Assembly (NCBI RefSeq): GCF_900167555.1
Contig: NZ_FUYF01000017.1
Location: 1-45,995 of the forward strand
Source: Gemmiger formicilis
GTDB lineage: Bacteria > Bacillota > Clostridia > Oscillospirales > Ruminococcaceae
Direction: 5' to 3'
DNA length: 45,995 nt
Shown: positions 1-7,905 of the stretch, one piece after another
Layout: each line of letters begins with the position of its first letter
Position numbering within the stretch: the first letter of the stretch is position 1
Notes under the pieces: generated by a model
Databases searched by the model: none
What the model saw: only the letters and a program-made list of their open reading frames with translations
Told to the model about the DNA's origin: nothing
Position numbers and translations under genes: made by a program

Positions 1-236
1 TGCATAGCAGCCATCAGTTTTTCATTTTGCGGCTCCATTCTGCTCCACATATCATACCCGGCGGTTCTAAATTCGGATTGTTCTGCCTCCTTTTTAGTTC
101 TGGTTTCTTTTTCATGCTCTCTCTGTTTCTTCTTTATGTAAGATTGGCGTTTTCGTTTTACTGCCAAAACCACATAAGCAGTGAATTGGTTTTGGCATAT
201 ATCATCTTTGGATATGCCATCGTTCTTTTTTATCAT
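1..236 (-). CDS. partial protein, possibly sigma-like protein of a conjugative element
   Basis: An open minus-strand frame starts with ATG at 236 and runs off the left edge, giving 78 codons with no stop. A GGGAG ribosome site lies about 8 bases before the ATG. The product is strongly charged: a short N-terminus containing FTAYVVLAVKRKRQSY is followed by a Lys/Glu-rich helix and then a segment with WSRMEPQNEKL. The layout resembles the first part of small sigma-70-like proteins carried on clostridial conjugative elements (a region-2 helix followed by charged helices), but that is a weak impression and no decisive motif is present. The competing plus-strand frame at 27-320 is Phe/Leu-rich with a poor start and looks like a shadow of this gene. 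The C-terminus cannot be seen. Confidence 0.5.
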   Translation of the reverse strand, partial: MIKKNDGISKDDICQNQFTAYVVLAVKRKRQSYIKKKQREHEKETRTKKEAEQSEFRTAGYDMWSRMEPQNEKLMAAM

Positions 237-571
237 TTCTGTACTCCCATCATTTTTTCTTCGATGGGAATACTGGTGGTGAACGACAGCGACAAAGAAT
301 CTTGTCGAATTGAAAATTGACACACGCAAATTCTTCAGTATATGTCCACCTGTGTGGAGCATGTACCGTCAGGATTCGCATATGGCAGTGGTAACTCCAT
401 TTCGTTTTTCGCGTGGAATTGCCAGAGTTATTCATTCGACAAACTCATAATGCGGTTCTCCGTATAGAGGAAAAGCCTATTAAGTTATAGGCAATGGCTT
501 ATAACCGCACTTTGAGAAAAGAGGCCTCAAGGTACTTTTTATCTTTTGAATTTATTGTATACCTCCAAATG
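237..571. other. intergenic, no convincing gene
   Basis: This gap lies between the truncated gene at the left edge and the terminator of the fucose operon. Short open frames exist on both strands but none has a good ribosome site, a recognisable domain or believable composition. It presumably holds the minus-strand promoter of the left-edge gene, but no clear -35/-10 pair was identified. Confidence 0.5.
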
Positions 572-609
572 AAAAAAACAAGGAGAGGCTTCCAAGGAAA
601 CCTCTCCTT
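572..609 (-). terminator. intrinsic terminator of the fuc operon
   Basis: Arms AAGGAGAGG (580-588) and CCTCTCCTT (601-609) form a perfect 9-bp stem, lengthened by TTCC/GGAA around a tiny loop. Read on the minus strand, the stem is followed by seven T residues (complement of 572-578). It lies about 60 bases past the fucI stop codon. Confidence 0.85.
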
Positions 610-666
610 AACTGGTATTAAGGGCTATGTCAAAATCTTTCCGGCAGAATATTTACGACAGGTAAC

Positions 667-2451
667 TTACCGATACAGCGGCCCATACTGCTTGCACGCA
701 GCATAATCCGCAGCCTGCTGATCCTGTGTGCCGAAACTGGCCCATGCGTGGGGGCGATAAACCTTCTCGGCAGGGACATTGTGCATCGTAACAGGGATGC
801 GCAACATGCTGGCCAGTGTAATGAGGTCAGCACCCACATGGCCGTAAACGGTCACGCCATGGTTGGCACCCCAGTTTGCCATAACGCTGTACACATCGGT
901 GAACGCACCCTGTCCGGTCAGGCGCGGGCAGAACCACGTGGTCGGCCAGGTCGGGTCGGTGCGCTTGTCGATGGTGTTGTGGATCTCGTCGGGCAGATCA
1001 GCCGTCCAACCCTCGGCAATTTGCAGGACGGGGCCAATGCCCTCCACAATGTTGAAACGCAGCATCGTAACAGGCATCTCTGCCTTGCAGCGGAAGTGGC
1101 TGGAATATCCACCGCCGCGGAAGTACTCATAGTCCGCACGGCACCAATCGGTGGCGTTCAGGCACGCCTTGATGTCCGCATCGGTCATCTCCCAGAACGG
1201 TTTCATCACATGATTACCCTTGGCATCTACGCAGGCACCGGAACCGTCCAGGGCCGTTGCGCCGGAATTGATGAGGTGAATAAAGCCGTTGGCGGCAACG
1301 CCGTCAGGCTTCTGCCCGGTCACACGCTCGCAGGCTTCGGGACTCCAGTAGGTACGCACATCATGGAAGCACGGTGCAGAACCGGAGACAAGGCTGCCCA
1401 GCATCATGGCAATGCCGTTGCAGGTGTCGTTCTCAGTGGCGAACGGAGTCGGGGCCTTCGGGCCGTTCCAGTCAAAGGTAGAAGCCATAATGGCCTCGGT
1501 GAAGTCAGCATTCGGCAGCCAGTCCGTCCACTGGCGCTGGCCCTGGAAGCCGCCGACCACGGCGTTGCGGCCCAGTGCTTCTTCATGCCAGCCCATCTCG
1601 TCCAGACGCGGATTGCCGTACAGAATGTCGCGGATGATCAGGGTCATCTTGACGATAAACTCCCAATCCTTGTCAGCCGGAACGATCTTCGACTTCGTAA
1701 TGACGGGCGGCAGATTCTTGCCGAGGTTCTTATCAAAGCCCTCTTTGCAGTTCTCGCGCACCCATGCCAGCGCCTTTTCATATTCGTCGTGGTCATAGAT
1801 GCCGATGGAAATACGGCGCAGGATCTCGACCTCATCCACCCACTCGGCGCGGATGCCAAAATATTTTTGCAGAACACCCGCATCGCAGAAGCTGCCCGCA
1901 ATGCCCATCGCCACAGCGCCAATATTGACGTAAGCTTTGTTCTTCATCCAGCCTGCGGCAACAGCACAGCGGGTGAAACGCAGAATTTTCTCGGCCACGT
2001 CATCGGGAATCGTATCATCGTTGGCTTCCTGCACGTCATGGCCATAAATGGAGAAAGCAGGCAGACCGCGCTGGGCGTGTGCGGCCAGAACCGCAGCCAG
2101 ATACACCGCGCCGGGGCGCTCGGTGCCGTTGAAGCCCCAAACTGCCTTGATGGTGTTGGGGTCCATGTCGAACGTCTCGGTGCCGTAGCACCAGCAGGGC
2201 GTCACGGACAGCGTTGCCGTAACATTCTGGGTAGAGAACTGCTCTGCCACACGGGCAGCCTCGGCACCGCCGCCAATCGTCGTACAGCCAATCACGCACT
2301 GCACCGGCGTACCATCGGGGTACTTGAGGTTCTCCGAAATCAGCTTGGCGGCATTTTCTGCCATGCGCATCGTCTGATTTTCCAGGCTTTCACGGACACC
2401 GCCCCAGCGTCCATCAATGACAGGGCGAATACCAATTTTAGGATACAGCAT
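667..2451 (-). CDS. fucI: L-fucose isomerase
   Basis: Cytoplasmic isomerase converting L-fucose to L-fuculose, the first committed step of fucose breakdown; the family is Mn-dependent. The 594-residue product matches the usual length of about 590. The C-terminal half has the conserved blocks ATENDTCNGIAM and DVRTYWSPEACERVTG, which in the family carry the metal-binding Glu and Asp. The ATG at 2451 is chosen because AAGGAAGG precedes it by a normal distance and the protein then starts MLYPKIGIRPVIDGRWGG, as homologues do; a longer frame reaching 2562 would overlap the kinase gene. It is the last gene of the operon fucA-fucU-kinase-fucI, 16 bases after the kinase stop, and a terminator follows at 572-609. 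A long antisense open frame (748-2484) is a shadow of its codon bias. Confidence 0.96.
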   Translation of the reverse strand: MLYPKIGIRPVIDGRWGGVRESLENQTMRMAENAAKLISENLKYPDGTPVQCVIGCTTIGGGAEAARVAEQFSTQNVTATLSVTPCWCYGTETFDMDPNTIKAVWGFNGTERPGAVYLAAVLAAHAQRGLPAFSIYGHDVQEANDDTIPDDVAEKILRFTRCAVAAGWMKNKAYVNIGAVAMGIAGSFCDAGVLQKYFGIRAEWVDEVEILRRISIGIYDHDEYEKALAWVRENCKEGFDKNLGKNLPPVITKSKIVPADKDWEFIVKMTLIIRDILYGNPRLDEMGWHEEALGRNAVVGGFQGQRQWTDWLPNADFTEAIMASTFDWNGPKAPTPFATENDTCNGIAMMLGSLVSGSAPCFHDVRTYWSPEACERVTGQKPDGVAANGFIHLINSGATALDGSGACVDAKGNHVMKPFWEMTDADIKACLNATDWCRADYEYFRGGGYSSHFRCKAEMPVTMLRFNIVEGIGPVLQIAEGWTADLPDEIHNTIDKRTDPTWPTTWFCPRLTGQGAFTDVYSVMANWGANHGVTVYGHVGADLITLASMLRIPVTMHNVPAEKVYRPHAWASFGTQDQQAADYAACKQYGPLYR

Positions 2452-2467
2452 AGTTGCACCTTCCTTA

Positions 2468-3916
2468 TTATAATAGGGTTTTGAAACGATCATAAGCGGC
2501 GTTCCATTCCGCATAGTTCTGTGTGCTTGGGGTATATGTTTTAATGACCTCTGTCTCCGCAATCAGCCGGCGTCCTTGTGTGATGGAGTCCAGCACTCCC
2601 AAGGCTTTCAGCTGAATCATAATGTTGCCGAGCGCCGTAGCTTCCACCGGGCCTGCCTTTACTGTAAGGCCGCAGCAGTCTGCCGTCATCTGGCAAAGCA
2701 GACGGTCTTTTGTGCCGCCGCCCAAAACGTGCAGGGTCGTAAATGCTCGACCTGTTACAGCGGAAAGCTGCTCTATCGCGTAGCGATATTTCAGCGCAAG
2801 GCTTTCATAAATGCAGCGCATCACAGCGCCCGCTGTTTCCGGGATGGGCTGACCGGTTTTGCGGCAAAATTCCTGTATTCTGCTCGGCAGGTCGCCAGGG
2901 GCAACAAATTCCGGCGCATCCGGGTCAATAAAGCTGCGCAGCGGTTCGGCGGCAAGTGCCTGTTGCTCCAGCTCCGCGAAAGAATATGCCTGTCCACGGC
3001 GCTTGTACTCACGGCGGCTTTCCTGGATCAGCCAAAGACCGATGATATTTTTCAGGTAGTTGATTTTTCCGTTTGCACCTAGTTCATTGGACAGCCCGCT
3101 TTGGCAGCTGTCCGCCGTCAGAATCGGAGCATCCAGTTCCGTTCCCAGCAGGCTCCATGTGCCGCAGGAGAGAAATGCCGTATGTTCGGCATCTTCCTCG
3201 GCACACGGCATAGCAGCCGAGGCGCATTGTGTATCATGCCCTGCCACCGCAATGATTTTCGCACCGTTTGCAAGTGTGCCTGTCACCGTGCCGCTGGCAA
3301 CAAGGGGCGCGAAGCGGTTTGCGTTCAAGCCGTAGGCGGCCAGCACTTCCCTGCTCCACTGCCCCGTGCGGGGGTCCAGCATCTGACTGGTGGACGCAAT
3401 GCTGCGCTCACAGACCGGCTCGGCCCCCAACAGAGCCGCAAACAAATCCGGCATAAAAAGGATCTGCTCGGCCTTTTGCAGCAGTTCCGGGTCCTGCTCA
3501 CGCAGAGCCAGCAGCTGGAACAAAGTATTGATTGCCATGATTTGATTGCCGGTATGGGCATACAATTCTTCTGCAGGCATACGGGCAGCGGCCTGTTCCA
3601 GTTTGCCATTCGTTCGGACATCGCGGTAATGAACAGGGTTTGCCAGCAGATGACCGTCCGTATCCAGTAAGCCGAAATCTACACCCCATGTATCAAATCC
3701 TAAGCTGTCAAATGTACCCGCCTTTTGAATGGCCGTGTGAATTTCTTTCAGCAGTGTTTCCACATCCCAGCAGAGGTGACCGTCCTTTTCGATGGGGACA
3801 TTTTCAAAACGATGGATTTCCTCGTAGGTGAGGTTTTGGCCATCGTACACGGCTCGAATCGCACGTCCACTGGAAGCGCCAAAGTCGAAGGCCAGCACAG
3901 TTGCTGTGTTACTCAT
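2468..3916 (-). CDS. FGGY-family sugar kinase (RhaB-like), probable L-fuculokinase
   Basis: ATP-dependent kinase expected to make L-fuculose-1-phosphate from L-fuculose. The 482-residue product starts with the FGGY phosphate-1 motif AFDFGASSGR. It contains GFDTWGVDFGLL and VAGHDTQCA in the first half and the adenosine-site HVLGGGTKDRLLCQM near residue 400. The overall pattern is that of rhamnulokinase (RhaB) rather than E. coli FucK. In Firmicutes fucose operons such RhaB-like kinases occupy the fuculokinase position, so the substrate is assigned from context: fucI, fucU and fucA surround it and no rhamnose genes are present. Its ATG overlaps the fucU stop as ATGA (3913-3916), so translation is probably coupled. 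Confidence 0.88.
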   Translation of the reverse strand: MSNTATVLAFDFGASSGRAIRAVYDGQNLTYEEIHRFENVPIEKDGHLCWDVETLLKEIHTAIQKAGTFDSLGFDTWGVDFGLLDTDGHLLANPVHYRDVRTNGKLEQAAARMPAEELYAHTGNQIMAINTLFQLLALREQDPELLQKAEQILFMPDLFAALLGAEPVCERSIASTSQMLDPRTGQWSREVLAAYGLNANRFAPLVASGTVTGTLANGAKIIAVAGHDTQCASAAMPCAEEDAEHTAFLSCGTWSLLGTELDAPILTADSCQSGLSNELGANGKINYLKNIIGLWLIQESRREYKRRGQAYSFAELEQQALAAEPLRSFIDPDAPEFVAPGDLPSRIQEFCRKTGQPIPETAGAVMRCIYESLALKYRYAIEQLSAVTGRAFTTLHVLGGGTKDRLLCQMTADCCGLTVKAGPVEATALGNIMIQLKALGVLDSITQGRRLIAETEVIKTYTPSTQNYAEWNAAYDRFKTLL

Positions 3917-4347
3917 TGCACCACGCCCTTCTTCAAAAGTACGTTGGCATAGATTGCGCTTTCCCCGGTGGCGATAATCGCATAGGCATGATGTGCGCGC
4001 TCATAAAACGCAAAGCGCTCCACCATTTCAATTTTAGCCGGGTCATTGCCGCTCTCGTTCAACTTCTGTTTATAGCTATCCCAGATAGTCGGCTTGCACG
4101 GATCGCCATCTACCACTTTCATCAGCGCGACAGGCTTTTCCACATACTGATCCAACGGCAGAAATTGCAGGATGGCCTCCAGCAGTTCTACGGTTCCGTG
4201 CCCGTCTGCACGAATCACAATGGCATCTTTGCCGATGCTTTCAGCCGGGAAGTTTCCGTCTGCGAGAATGATTTCGTCGCCATGTCCCATCTCGCAGAGG
4301 ACTTTCAGAAGTTCCGGGCTAAGGATAGGCGGAATGTTCTTCAGCAT
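3913..4347 (-). CDS. fucU: L-fucose mutarotase
   Basis: Interconverts the alpha and beta anomers of L-fucose so that the isomerase receives its preferred form. The 144-residue product is the normal length for the RbsD/FucU family and has its hallmarks: GHGDEI (His22, the likely catalytic base), LADGNFP, FYERA and IIATGE near the C-terminus. A good AAGGAGA site precedes the ATG. It lies 11 bases downstream of fucA and overlaps the kinase by 4 bases, placing it inside one transcript. A dedicated mutarotase fits a cell that frees fucose from glycosides enzymatically, since fucosidases release a single anomer. Confidence 0.95.
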   Translation of the reverse strand: MLKNIPPILSPELLKVLCEMGHGDEIILADGNFPAESIGKDAIVIRADGHGTVELLEAILQFLPLDQYVEKPVALMKVVDGDPCKPTIWDSYKQKLNESGNDPAKIEMVERFAFYERAHHAYAIIATGESAIYANVLLKKGVVQ

Positions 4348-4358
4348 ACGGTGTCTCC

Positions 4359-5066
4359 TTATTTGTCCGTCGGCTCACCTTTTTCGCGTCGCTCAAATTT
4401 GCGATAGCCGGGGTGTTTGCCGGTAATTTTGTAGTAGGAGCGGAGATTGATGAGCTTATCAATGTTCTTGCGGTCAATATCATAGCTGCCGCCGAGAATG
4501 ATTGCGTTGATCGTGATTTTTGCCCACAGTTCCAGACTCTCCATGCGGTAATAGGCGGTGATGACATCGCTGCCCACCGTCAGCGCGCCGTGGTTTTCCA
4601 GCAGCATAACATCGTGGTCGTTGAGATACGGCTCGATTGCGTCCGGCACCTCCGTCGTGCTGGGGGTTCCATACGGAGTCAGCGGCACAGCGCCGATGGC
4701 TGCCACATCCTCAATCATGTTGTACATATCCATCGGGCGATGTGCCACGGCAAAGCCGGTGGCTGCCGGCGGATGGGCATGGACAACAGCATTTACATCG
4801 GCGCGCTTTTCGTAGCAGCGCAGGTGCATCTTGATTTCGCTGGACGGGCGCAGGCCCTCTGCCCCTTCCAGCACATTGCCCTTTGCATCAATACGCAGCA
4901 GCTTGTCCGGCGTGATGAAGCTCTTGCTCATGCCCGTAGGCGTTGCAAGGAAAGTTCCGTCCTCCAACCGCACCGAGACATTGCCGTCGTTAGCGGCGAC
5001 CCAGCCAAGCTGCCACATTTTATGGCAGACATCGCAGATCTGGTCTTTGATTTCTTCGATTTGCAC
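4359..5066 (-). CDS. fucA: L-fuculose-1-phosphate aldolase (class II)
   Basis: Zinc aldolase splitting L-fuculose-1-phosphate into dihydroxyacetone phosphate and L-lactaldehyde. The 235-residue product has the AraD/FucA signature residues: catalytic Glu77 in SSEIKMH, zinc ligands His96 and His98 in VVHAHPP, and His159 in LLENHGA. NDGNVSVR and TPTGMSK form the phosphate site. The start is GTG at 5066, placed 8 bases after a strong AGGAGGT. It is the first gene of the operon, facing the AraC regulator. No lactaldehyde reductase (fucO) is present in the window, so lactaldehyde must be handled by a gene elsewhere. Confidence 0.94.
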   Translation of the reverse strand: MQIEEIKDQICDVCHKMWQLGWVAANDGNVSVRLEDGTFLATPTGMSKSFITPDKLLRIDAKGNVLEGAEGLRPSSEIKMHLRCYEKRADVNAVVHAHPPAATGFAVAHRPMDMYNMIEDVAAIGAVPLTPYGTPSTTEVPDAIEPYLNDHDVMLLENHGALTVGSDVITAYYRMESLELWAKITINAIILGGSYDIDRKNIDKLINLRSYYKITGKHPGYRKFERREKGEPTDK

Positions 5067-5099
5067 AGTTTGTACCTCCTAAAGTGGATTTTGTCCTTT

Positions 5100-5187
5100 A
5101 TTTGTATTATACTGTTGCAATTTTCCCTCGTCTTTGCGTATAATGATATTATATTGGACGATATTGATATTTTAGGAGATGCCTGCC
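5100..5187. promoter_or_regulatory. divergent promoters of fucA operon and AraC regulator
   Basis: On the plus strand TTGCAA (5115-5120), 18 bases, then TATAAT (5139-5144) form a good sigma-70 promoter for the regulator gene. On the minus strand TATAAT (5106-5111) fits a -10 for fucA, but the matching -35 position (5129-5134, AAGACG) is poor, as expected for an activator-dependent promoter. The two promoters interleave, so the regulator could affect both. Specific operator half-sites were not resolved. Confidence 0.65.
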
Positions 5188-6042
5188 ATGAAGTTTCTGG
5201 CTTCCCATGAAAGCAGTACGCGCGGCACTTTTGACTTTCCCATTGAGCTTTATTATGTAGATAAAATGCACCCGCGCTATGAAATGCCGTTTCACTGGCA
5301 CATGGAATTTGAACTTATGCTGGTTCTGAGCGGGGAGTTTTTTCTGATGACTGATGGACGCTCTTACCTTTTACACAAGGGAGATGCCGCCATCATTTCA
5401 GCCGGGGCCGTTCACGGCGGAACCCCCAGCGACTGCGTTTACGAGTGTGTTGTCTTTGACATGAACCGCTTCCTCGGCAGTGGTTCCGTATGTCAGGCAA
5501 AATACAATGCGCTTTTTGAACGCGGCGCACAAATTGAGCCGTATCAACCGGCCGGCTCCGTAACCTGCCAACTGATTGACAGACTCTTTGAGGCAATGGA
5601 AAAAGAGCCGGAGGGATATGAATTTGTGACGATTGGTCTGATGTGGCAGTTGTTCGGTCAAATCCTTTTGCAGCATTCGTACACAGTATCCACTTCTGAG
5701 AACAAGCGGAATGACCGCAGCACAGCCCAAATGAAAGCGGCCTTAGAGCGCATCCGAAAGAATTACGCCAGCCGCATCACCTTGGAAGATCTCGCCTCCA
5801 CAGCAGAAATGACCCCCGAACACTTTTGCAGGGTCTTTCACAGCATAACCGGGCGCTCCCCTATTGACTACTTGAATTACTACCGGGTAGAATGTGCTGC
5901 CGAGCTGTTATGCTCCACCGAAGATCCCATCACGGAGATTGCGTATAGCTGCGGCTTTAGTGATTCCAGCTACTTTAACCGGATGTTCCGCCGCTATAAG
6001 GCTGAAGCTCCGGGTAAATATCGAAAACTGCATAGCATATAA
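5188..6042 (+). CDS. AraC-family regulator, likely fucose-operon activator
   Basis: A 284-residue cytoplasmic transcription factor. The N-terminal half is a cupin-type sensor with FHWHMEFELMLVLSGEF. The last 100 residues hold two helix-turn-helix units (ITLEDLASTAEMTPEHFCR and ITEIAYSCGFSDSSYFNRMF) typical of AraC/XylS. The ATG at 5188 is chosen over 5179 because AGGAG sits 9 bases before it, whereas it abuts the upstream ATG. It is transcribed away from fucA and probably activates the fuc operon in response to fucose or a fucose intermediate; the ligand is inferred from position only. A strong terminator begins at its stop codon. Confidence 0.9.
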   Translation: MKFLASHESSTRGTFDFPIELYYVDKMHPRYEMPFHWHMEFELMLVLSGEFFLMTDGRSYLLHKGDAAIISAGAVHGGTPSDCVYECVVFDMNRFLGSGSVCQAKYNALFERGAQIEPYQPAGSVTCQLIDRLFEAMEKEPEGYEFVTIGLMWQLFGQILLQHSYTVSTSENKRNDRSTAQMKAALERIRKNYASRITLEDLASTAEMTPEHFCRVFHSITGRSPIDYLNYYRVECAAELLCSTEDPITEIAYSCGFSDSSYFNRMFRRYKAEAPGKYRKLHSI

Positions 6043-6076
6043 AATCGCGCCGACAGTGCATTGTCGGCGCGATTTT
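6041..6076 (+). terminator. terminator after AraC regulator
   Basis: Perfect 15-bp GC-rich stem (6041-6055 with 6062-6076) with a 6-base loop and a run of T residues, starting within the stop codon of the regulator gene. Confidence 0.92.
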
Positions 6077-6281
6077 TAGTCAACAATTCGCATTTGGTAT
6101 CAACCGTTCTGAGTTTCCAACATCATAAAACCAATTGCAACACACGACCTTATTAGCCTCACAGCGGACATACAACTTGCTGCATCACAGAAAACTCCCG
6201 CGCTTGTTACACGGGGGCTCATAAGAAAGTAATTCAAGAAATTACGATTATGGCATCTGTCAGACGGGGTTGGCAAATGAG

Positions 6282-6323
6282 ATAACGGGTATTCGGTGAA
6301 AGCCGAGTACCCGTTATTTTTTT
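6282..6323 (+). terminator. intrinsic terminator of an unidentified upstream unit
   Basis: ATAACGGGTATTCGG (from 6282) pairs with the reverse complement at 6302-6317 allowing G-U, and TTTTTTT follows. No gene directly upstream was recognised between 6080 and 6282. The terminator may be the 3' end of a gene deleted when the mobile element decayed. Confidence 0.75.
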
Positions 6324-6510
6324 GCCCTTAACTGAAAGCAATAGATTTATTCACAGGGTTCGAGTATAATGAAGCTATAATCATCCTATCCCATCCATTC
6401 CGAGATTTTTTCAAAAAATATCAAAATTTTTTGGAAACATTGGAACAATTCAGCCTTTCTCATGCCATATATAGTAGAGGGCTATTTCAAAACGATTGGA
6501 GGTGACGCTT

Positions 6511-6756
6511 ATGGAGAAGCGGAAAAGCCCGAATGCTTTCATTGTAGTGCTGCCCGGTGAAATCATCGAAATACCACAGAACAGCGACAAATCATGGCTG
6601 ACCTTGTTTTACAGCTTGCCGAGAGAGCTTGCAGAAAAGTGGAAACCCGCCTATGATCTGCCCCGCTGCCCCTATGAGGTCTTACGGATGGACAAGTATG
6701 ACCACATTGTATGTGACGATATGTTTAAGTTGCAGAATATGAGAATTAACATCTAA
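6511..6756 (+). CDS. small hypothetical protein
   Basis: An 81-residue product (MEKRKSPNAFIVVLPGE...) with no recognised domain, predicted soluble. Start ATG at 6511 follows GGAGGTGACGCTT, a strong ribosome site; an ATG 15 bases upstream lies before that site and is less likely. It contains KSWLTLFYSLPRELAEKW and a CPYEVLRMDKYDHIVCDD segment. An AT-rich upstream stretch (6400-6480) could carry its promoter, for example TTGGAA and TATATA elements. It lies in the mobile-element scar, and its C-terminus may itself be truncated at a joint. Confidence 0.5.
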   Translation: MEKRKSPNAFIVVLPGEIIEIPQNSDKSWLTLFYSLPRELAEKWKPAYDLPRCPYEVLRMDKYDHIVCDDMFKLQNMRINI

Positions 6757-6791
6757 TTAGCAGCTACGAAGAAATCCCTTTGGAACAAAGG

Positions 6792-6829
6792 GCGCACTTC
6801 TATACAGGGGCAAGCCCTGTATGTGCGCT
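6792..6829 (+). other. hairpin, possible oriT-like or transfer-associated sequence
   Basis: GCGCAC...TACAGGG pairs with CCCTGTA...TGTGCGC around a short CAAG-containing loop, with a few unpaired bases in the left arm. No T run follows, so it is not a normal terminator. Similar hairpins are remembered near the mobilization genes of clostridial elements, which makes an oriT-like role possible, but this is recall and not proof. Confidence 0.3.
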
Positions 6830-7045
6830 CTGCGAGGCAGGCAGCCCGGAGGACGATTGAAGTCCAGGTTGTTTTGCGTCACTTCGTTCCGAACAAGGGT
6901 CAGCACCCCTTGCGCCGTTATGCGGCTATCCACAGTGTACTTACTGTTAACAGACGGCTTTGCAAATGCGGGCGTTATTTATGGACAAACACCAGAAAAG
7001 CCTGTAGAGTCAAGAAATTTACGGCTTGAGCGCTTGCATTTGACC

Positions 7046-7303
7046 TTGCCGAAAATTGAATATCCGATGTTATGCTGGAGTATTAAAATGCTTGAAATCA
7101 GTCTGTCCAATATTACGACACAACATAGAATTGTAGAAGTTCTTTCTTCTTATGATGCTTTGACTGAAAATAACCAGAAGCAGATTAAGCTACTGGAGGA
7201 AGCGGTACAACGGTCATATAAATAGTGGCTTGTTGATTTGCGCTTCCCCGGCTATGAAACTACTCCCAACACTGACAACATACCGGATCTGATTAGCAAA
7301 TGA
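7046..7303 (+). pseudogene. hsdS: type I restriction specificity subunit (HsdS), C-terminal remnant
   Basis: The translated segment reads ...TTQHRIVEVLSSYDALTENNQKQIKLLEEAVQRSYK, then an in-frame TAG at 7223, then WLVDLRFPGYETTPN. This is the well-known end of the second target-recognition domain of HsdS proteins, where homologues read LYKEWFVDLRFPGYE; the TAG replaces the Glu of KEW. The target-recognition domains are missing upstream, and no hsdM or hsdR is nearby. The remnant therefore cannot give DNA specificity, and the frame ends at TGA 7301-7303. It marks a former restriction locus inside the mobile element, immediately before two unknown cargo genes. Confidence 0.85.
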
Positions 7304-7317
7304 TTTGAGGTGTCATC

Positions 7318-7878
7318 ATGATTTTTGAAAGTTTTCCATGGAAACAGGATTTGCGTAGACGTAAAAATCTGATTATCAAATACAATACAGCAGAACACTT
7401 CGAGAAGAATGATGACACCACATATACGGTCATCGAAAAGGCAATTTTCTATTCTGCGTTCATTATTCGCAAACTGATTGATTGCGGAGGAAAACTCAGC
7501 GACGAATCTGAAAACTATTCACTGAAAGTCTGTTCGGTTCAGCCACTTAAGCCCGTTGATCGGCTCCATCGATGGCCAGAGGAAGATAGTCATGACTGGG
7601 AAAACGAGAAAGAAGTTGTAGTTACGGGAAAGAACGTATGCAATTGGCTGATACATTCCTATATGTTTTTTGTTGTATTCAATGAAGACGGCATAATCGA
7701 TAGCTTCAGTGTAACCTCTGACTTTGATCGCAATAAAGTTCTTTATCGCATACCATTAGATGCTTGGATGGAATATATGGACTACATAGCGTCAGACGAT
7801 ATCGTAGGAATGTCATCTCATTATGATCCCAAAGCTGACGATTATGTTTTCAGTCGCAAAGAACGTGGAAAACGATAG
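7318..7878 (+). CDS. hypothetical protein, defence-island cargo candidate
   Basis: A 186-residue soluble protein with no recognised domain and a GAGGTG ribosome site. It is rich in aromatic and charged residues (WKQDLRRRKNLIIKYN, NVCNWLIHSYMFFVVFNEDG, DAWMEYMDYIASDDIVGMSSHYD) and has no signal peptide or membrane segment. It begins 14 bases after the HsdS remnant and is followed 27 bases later by a gene for a HEPN-motif protein on the same strand, so the two are probably co-transcribed. That pairing, and the position next to restriction debris, suggest a defence or toxin-antitoxin function (inference). An antitoxin-like or sensor partner role for the downstream HEPN protein is one possibility. 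Confidence 0.6.
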   Translation: MIFESFPWKQDLRRRKNLIIKYNTAEHFEKNDDTTYTVIEKAIFYSAFIIRKLIDCGGKLSDESENYSLKVCSVQPLKPVDRLHRWPEEDSHDWENEKEVVVTGKNVCNWLIHSYMFFVVFNEDGIIDSFSVTSDFDRNKVLYRIPLDAWMEYMDYIASDDIVGMSSHYDPKADDYVFSRKERGKR

Positions 7879-7905
7879 GCTGCTCATTAGTTTTCGGGAG
7901 GAAAA

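Noticed and set aside
27-320. Plus-strand hydrophobic frame at the left edge
   Set aside because: Antisense to a better minus-strand frame with a ribosome site; Phe/Leu content reflects Lys/Glu codons read backwards.
748-2484. Long plus-strand open frame opposite fucI
   Set aside because: Antisense to a clear isomerase; high GC codon bias leaves the opposite strand open. No ribosome site or domain.
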